DNA from: a virus | Reading direction: 5' to 3' (one strand) | IMG/VR virus record: IMGVR_UViG_3300034284_001100 | Location: 1-29,691 of that record | Length of the DNA stretch: 29,691 bases | Shown here: positions 26,326-29,691 of the stretch, piece by piece | How the letters are laid out: each line of letters opens with the position of its first letter | How positions within the stretch are numbered: the first letter of the stretch is position 1 | Position numbers and translations under genes: made by a program | The notes under the pieces: generated by a model | The model's input: the letters and a program-made list of their open reading frames with translations, nothing else | Databases searched by the model: none | Told to the model about the DNA's origin: nothing

Positions 26326-27182
26326 AACCCACTTTTTCACACAATGTAGTAAATAGTTTCTTTTTATGGTTCGATAATTTTTTAATGACCAAGGGAGACG
26401 CTTATAAAACATATACAACAAAACTATACAGCAATCCTGATTTCAGATTAGGCAATGGTAAAGTTGCTTATAGTTCTCCATATAAACAATGGGTATATGA
26501 TAAAAGTATAACTGGTGCCACAATTCCAAGTGGATTTACAATCAATGGAAGCTTCGTGCCAACTGGAACAAGCGGAATGGCTATAGACTTTGATAATGGT
26601 CGTATAATTTTTAATAGCGGCGTTTCTACTAACTTAAATATTTCTGGAACATATTCTGTAAAAGAAATAAATAGTTATGTAACTGATCAACCTGAAGATA
26701 ATTTAATCATCGAAGGAAAATATATTAATAACAGCAGATTCACTGTTGTTGAAACTGGTATTGCTCCTTATAACCCAGTAACTCCCTGCGTATTTGCTTC
26801 ACTAGAAACTGCTCACAACACAGCTTTTGCATTTGGCGGCGAAGATGAAACTAAATGTATTTTTAAAGTTGTAGCTTTCTGTGAAAATTTATATCAATTA
26901 GATGGCGTATTAAGTATTTTTGGCGATTCTTATAATGAAATTTTTAGCGTCATCCCAATGACCGCCCATCCTCTTGGAGAATTTAATGAAATAAAAACTG
27001 GTCTTTATCCTACTGGATATGATTATAACTCTGTAAAAAACATTTATGGTTCAGAAACTCTTTTTATATCGCATGTCGAAACATCAAAAATACGAGATAG
27101 CGTTTTAAAAGAATTGAATCCTATATTACACATAGGATTTTTAGATTTTGAAATTAAAGCTTACAGATATCCTAGATTATAA
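26322..27182 (+). CDS. Probable tail terminator protein
   Basis: The 286 residues begin with a helix typical of terminators (SHNVVNSFFLWFDNFLMTKG). An inserted beta-rich part follows (about 55-125, GFTINGSFVPTGTSGMAIDF). The second half has VEGKYI-like strands and the end segment HIGFLDFEIKAYRYPRL. Lambda U and its relatives are about half this length, so the extra beta domain would be an ornament on the tail collar. Its slot, between the neck gene (ATGA overlap) and the major tail protein, is the standard terminator position. I do not recognise the sequence beyond that; call is from order and general fold pattern. Confidence 0.5.
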   Translation: MKPTFSHNVVNSFFLWFDNFLMTKGDAYKTYTTKLYSNPDFRLGNGKVAYSSPYKQWVYDKSITGATIPSGFTINGSFVPTGTSGMAIDFDNGRIIFNSGVSTNLNISGTYSVKEINSYVTDQPEDNLIIEGKYINNSRFTVVETGIAPYNPVTPCVFASLETAHNTAFAFGGEDETKCIFKVVAFCENLYQLDGVLSIFGDSYNEIFSVIPMTAHPLGEFNEIKTGLYPTGYDYNSVKNIYGSETLFISHVETSKIRDSVLKELNPILHIGFLDFEIKAYRYPRL

Positions 27183-27186
27183 AAAT

Positions 27187-27215
27187 TTCACAACAATCCG
27201 TATACACTGTAAAAA
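27187..27215 (+). promoter_or_regulatory. Candidate promoter for the major tail protein gene
   Basis: TTCACA (27187-27192; five of six matches to a sigma70 -35 box) and TAAAAA (27210-27215; four of six to a -10 box) are 17 bases apart in the 60-base gap before the major tail protein. The remaining leader is A-rich (ACAAATAAAAAT directly before ATG), a context favouring initiation without a Shine-Dalgarno site. A dedicated promoter would suit the most abundant tail protein. Confidence 0.35.
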
Positions 27216-27242
27216 CTAATAACATTTTAAACAAATAAAAAT

Positions 27243-28487
27243 ATGGCAAGAAATCGTGTAATTTACCAAAGTCAAGCGCTTTTTATAGCTCCTAGCTCCA
27301 CTGGATGTCAAGTATCTGGTGCAGGAACTACTGGTCCTACTTTTGGACCAAGCAGTTCATCTAATTTATTAGCTGGAACTAGTTTACTTAAAAAGCTAGA
27401 TCGCGTTCAAAATTGTAATTTTAATTTTACAATTAATCGTCAAGATATCAACGAGTTCGGTAAACTAGCTCGTATTGATTCTATCGTTATGGAATCTCCA
27501 ACTGTTGGTTTAGATTTCAGTTATTATGTAACTGATGGTCTAAATGAAAGATTGATGGGATTTAACATGTATTCTCCAAATGATACGACGAATACAGTTG
27601 AAGTTGCACAATCTATTTCTGGTCTTCTCGCAGATTTACAAGGAAATAATTATTATATTCTAACTGTACAAGAAGGCGAAGATGTAGTTGGAACAAGTAG
27701 TTCAACAACTCCAGCAAATTCAAATACAGTTGTTGGAATTGGTAATGGATTTATTAGCGAATATAGTTTTGATGCTTCAGTTGGCGCTATTCCAACCGCA
27801 AGCGTTACTGTTGAAGCTTTTAATATTAAAGCTGACGCTCTTACTGGCAGCGCACTTGGTGTTATTACTGGAAATTCTCCAGCTATTGATATTACTGCAA
27901 GTCCAGCAGTTAAATTCGCTGGCACTGAAACGGCTTATGGTCTTTCTGGAGCTTTTACAACTGGAGTTTCTAATATAACTGCATTGAGACCAGGAGATAT
28001 CATTCTATCATTAAGCAATCCTGATGGTATGATTGATGTAAGCGGCTCTAATTCAGCTCACATTCAGTCATTCCAATTCACAATTCCATTGAGCAGAACA
28101 ATTTTACAACGTCTTGGAAACACATTCGGTTTCGCAAGAGTTATCGATGTTCCAATCAATATGGATATAACCATAAGCGCTATTGTTTCTGAATTGAAGA
28201 CGATGAATCTTTTTGATGAACTATTTACAGGAACAAAGACTAATTTTACTATTCAATTGAACGATGCCAATGGAGCTGCAAAAGTTAAATATGGTATTTC
28301 TGGCGCACTTTTATCATCCGAAACTTATTCTGAAAATCTTGGAGATAATCAAAGTGTTGACTTGACATTCAGTCTCCAACTTGGTGGTGCAAATGACACA
28401 CAAAATGGTGTATTTATGTCAGGTTCTTATCCTGCTGATGCTATAGTTACTGGTTTCTATAAACTTGGTACTGGTAAACTAAGTTAA
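27243..28487 (+). CDS. Major tail (tube) protein
   Basis: The 414-residue protein is last in the plus-strand block, has its own upstream gap with a candidate promoter, and ends just before a strong terminator, all fitting a highly expressed structural gene. The N-terminus (ARNRVIYQSQALFIAPSSTG) and the segment LLKKLDRVQNCNFNFTINRQDINEFGKLARI fit tube proteins that form hexameric rings. The later ESPTVGLDFSYYVTDGLNER and VPINMDITISAIVSE are tube-like beta strands. Similar patterns occur in the 299 and 276 aa proteins of the leftward block, suggesting a shared fold. Length is above the usual 150-350, owing to a Ser/Thr/Ala-rich middle (about 140-240) that may be a surface ornament. Confidence 0.75.
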   Translation: MARNRVIYQSQALFIAPSSTGCQVSGAGTTGPTFGPSSSSNLLAGTSLLKKLDRVQNCNFNFTINRQDINEFGKLARIDSIVMESPTVGLDFSYYVTDGLNERLMGFNMYSPNDTTNTVEVAQSISGLLADLQGNNYYILTVQEGEDVVGTSSSTTPANSNTVVGIGNGFISEYSFDASVGAIPTASVTVEAFNIKADALTGSALGVITGNSPAIDITASPAVKFAGTETAYGLSGAFTTGVSNITALRPGDIILSLSNPDGMIDVSGSNSAHIQSFQFTIPLSRTILQRLGNTFGFARVIDVPINMDITISAIVSELKTMNLFDELFTGTKTNFTIQLNDANGAAKVKYGISGALLSSETYSENLGDNQSVDLTFSLQLGGANDTQNGVFMSGSYPADAIVTGFYKLGTGKLS

Positions 28488-28502
28488 TAAAAGTTAATAA
28501 AA

Positions 28503-28535
28503 AACCCCCAGTCGCAAGGCTGGGGGTTCTTTTTT
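28503..28535. terminator. Bidirectional rho-independent terminator
   Basis: A 9-bp stem (AACCCCCAG pairing with CTGGGGGTT, bases 28503-28511 and 28520-28528) encloses an 8-base loop. It is followed by CTTTTTT on the plus strand and preceded by AAAAAA-type sequence, which becomes a U-tract for minus-strand transcripts. It lies between two convergent genes (ends at 28487 and 28538), so it can stop transcription from both sides. It is the only strongly GC-rich hairpin I see in the window. Confidence 0.92.
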
Positions 28536-28537
28536 AC

Positions 28538-29050
28538 TTATGGATTTCCATAACCATAAGGATAATAAAAATATCCTGAACCAGTAAATATTGGAGAACC
28601 ATCTTCACCAGCTACTTGAACAGGTTTTGCATTATATATGTTATAACTTGCAACTAACTTCTCCATTTCGTCTCTAGCGTCAGTTGCTAATCCACGATAT
28701 GTTTTGGCTAATTCATTTTTATTTGTGCGTGTGATCATAGTATCTCCTTCACGCAATGTCACGAAATCTACTGAACTATCAACACCTCTCAGAACTTGAC
28801 GAGTTTTTTTGGTATAAAACTCATATAAGTACATTTGTTTATATATAGATCTTTCTTCTTGTTGAAAAAATCCAGTAGGAAAAAAGTTACCACTTTCAAC
28901 ATAAAATTCACTATATATTTTTGTATTTAATAAACCAACGTTGTTGGCAAGCCAACCTGAAATATAATAAAATTGAGCATAACCACTGTCATAGTCAAAT
29001 TCATTTGCGAATATTTCATCAGCTAAATCATGCACACTATAAGCTACCAT
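28538..29050 (-). CDS. Head-tail adaptor (connector) protein
   Basis: This 170-residue protein is largely helical and begins VHDLADEIFANEFDYDSGYA, followed by QFYYISGWLANNVGLLNTKI, typical in my reading of adaptor proteins that sit under the portal ring. A further helix region (IYKQMYLYEFYTKKTRQVL) and ELAKTYRGLATDARDEMEKL follow. The C-terminus is Tyr/Gly-rich (YFYYPYGYGNP). In most siphoviruses the adaptor gene precedes head closure on the same strand; here it is on the opposite strand, past the terminator. A GTGTAA motif lies 9 bases before the ATG. Call is from pattern and gene complement. Confidence 0.6.
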   Translation of the reverse strand: MVAYSVHDLADEIFANEFDYDSGYAQFYYISGWLANNVGLLNTKIYSEFYVESGNFFPTGFFQQEERSIYKQMYLYEFYTKKTRQVLRGVDSSVDFVTLREGDTMITRTNKNELAKTYRGLATDARDEMEKLVASYNIYNAKPVQVAGEDGSPIFTGSGYFYYPYGYGNP

Positions 29051-29059
29051 ATATTTATA

Positions 29060-29065
29060 TTACAC
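29060..29065 (-). promoter_or_regulatory. GTGTAA motif before the adaptor start
   Basis: The minus strand reads AAAGTGTAATATAAATAT before the ATG, with 9 bases from motif to start. The gap between this gene and its upstream neighbour is 40 bases, long for this genome, and leaves room for a promoter. No Shine-Dalgarno site is seen. Confidence 0.3.
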
Positions 29066-29090
29066 TTTTTATAAATAATAAGAACTTAAA

Positions 29091-29627
29091 TTAACCATTA
29101 AAGCTTGGCATTGGAGGAAATGACGGTAAAGAAATATTAGAAGCTGAAGTTGGAATCGTGGGCCAAACAGCTTGAGTGATATCAGGTACGTCAAGCATAC
29201 TTCTTAACTGTTGTCTAAAAGTTTTAAAATCATTTTTAGCAACATCAGAGATTGGCGCATCACTTAATTGCGTAAAATCAGTCAACAAAAGATACTGATC
29301 TCTTGTCATTCTTATACTAGATTTGATTCTATTGATTCTTATTTCTTCTTCTGATGGTGTAACGTCAACTACAGTATAATTTTCTTGGCATGTTTTATTT
29401 TGTGTGTTTAGTGTCCATGATGTTTCTATTTTTTGATGAATATTAATTGTTGGAAGCGGATCGCTATTTACAACCCAAAATCCTTCGTTGTTTCCAGACC
29501 ATGATAAATCAGCTAATTTATCATCAGATAACACAAAAATATTAGATATGTTTTTATAACTTGTAGGAAGCGGCGCTGGTGTAGAAACTATTTCGTTATT
29601 TACTACTAAAACGTATTTTTTATCCAT
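29091..29627 (-). CDS. Tail fibre assembly chaperone-like protein
   Basis: The C-terminal half of this 178-residue protein matches the phage tail assembly chaperone family found beside fibre genes. INRIKSSIRMTRDQYLLLTD, then FTQLSDAPI, FKTFRQQLRSMLDV and a WPTIP ending parallel the familiar R..R...L..SDWTQL.DAP....W..YRQ.LRD....WP..P. The N-terminal 70 residues (KYVLVVNNEIVSTPAPLPTS) form a small beta domain like those that bind fibre tips. Such chaperones help fold or attach tail fibres. The preceding gene ends 1 base upstream and is probably the fibre it serves. The stop at 29091 is followed by a 40-base gap to the adaptor gene. Confidence 0.68.
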   Translation of the reverse strand: MDKKYVLVVNNEIVSTPAPLPTSYKNISNIFVLSDDKLADLSWSGNNEGFWVVNSDPLPTINIHQKIETSWTLNTQNKTCQENYTVVDVTPSEEEIRINRIKSSIRMTRDQYLLLTDFTQLSDAPISDVAKNDFKTFRQQLRSMLDVPDITQAVWPTIPTSASNISLPSFPPMPSFNG

Positions 29628-29628
29628 A

Positions 29629-29691
29629 TTATTTTATATATGTTATTTGTGGATTGATAAAGTTATTTAATAATGATTGTTTAAAATCTAA
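29629..29691 (-). CDS. C-terminal end of an upstream gene, possibly a tail fibre (partial)
   Basis: Reading from the right edge on the minus strand gives 20 codons without a stop, ending NNFINPQITYIK and TAA at 29631-29629. One base separates this stop from the ATG of the chaperone-like gene, the same TAA-T-ATG junction used elsewhere in the window. It is most likely the end of a protein-coding gene. The fibre suggestion rests only on the neighbouring chaperone. Confidence 0.45.
   Translation of the reverse strand, partial: LDFKQSLLNNFINPQITYIK

Noticed and set aside
27688-27978. A 96-codon frame overlapping the major tail protein in the same direction
   Set aside because: Leu/Gln-rich shadow of the repetitive Ala/Thr-coding middle of the tube protein; no independent evidence.
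25221-28537. Inverted repeats or recombinase sites flanking the flipped gene block
   Set aside because: I compared 25221-25275 with 28488-28537 on both strands and saw only shared A/T runs, no convincing inverted repeat.
1-29691. Alternative genetic code (stop codon recoding)
   Set aside because: TAA and TGA both end genes at sensible junctions (ATGA, TAATG overlaps) and long genes read through without in-frame stops, so code 11 suffices.
1-29691. tRNA or other structured RNA genes
   Set aside because: No cloverleaf or GGTTCGA-type sequence was noticed; the only strong hairpin is the terminator at 28503-28535.

Overview
The window is a stretch of virion-structure genes from an AT-rich tailed phage (or prophage-like element) with a long non-contractile tail. 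Nearly every base is coding; genes abut or overlap by 1-50 bases. No integrase, replication gene, tRNA or host gene is visible. Most starts lack a Shine-Dalgarno sequence and sit behind A/T-only stretches. This pattern, with the low GC, fits a phage of Bacteroidota (Flavobacteria-like) or another host with non-SD initiation. The host assignment is inference.

Layout. (1) Bases 1-25220, minus strand, read right to left: two overlapping tail-assembly-chaperone-like genes (259 and 331 aa), a giant tape measure protein (2514 aa), then the tail-tip series: a 299 aa tail-tube-like protein, a 580 aa fibre, a 276 aa tube-like protein, a 662 aa protein with a lambda M-like C-terminus, an 891 aa adhesin-like protein, and lambda L-, K- (JAMM protease), I- and J-like proteins. 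The last gene is a fibre with a collagen-like tail that runs off the left edge. (2) Bases 25276-28487, plus strand: head closure, neck protein, probable tail terminator and major tail protein. (3) Bases 28538-29691, minus strand: head-tail adaptor, tail-fibre assembly chaperone and the last codons of another gene. A strong bidirectional terminator lies between blocks 2 and 3, and a 55 bp divergent promoter region between blocks 1 and 2.

How it works together. The adaptor, closure and neck proteins join the head to the tail. The terminator caps a tube of major tail protein whose length is set by the tape measure with its chaperones. The tube-like, M/L/K/I/J-like proteins and fibres build the tip that binds and penetrates the host. 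Turning block 2 around in place would give the textbook order adaptor, closure, neck, terminator, tube, chaperones, tape measure, tip, so the window looks like a canonical module with one inverted segment.

The most interesting signal is inside the tape measure gene. Between residues about 627 and 1313, six GF/YIPNF motifs separate globular modules of different size. One carries a GNAT acetyltransferase-type RGQGLG loop and another a PD-(D/E)XK nuclease-like D...ExK signature. This reads as a tape measure that may carry enzymatic cargo for delivery on infection. Also notable are sugar-binding-type domains inserted into several tip proteins, repeated use of a tail-tube-like fold, and a GTGTAA motif placed 8-9 bases before four start codons.
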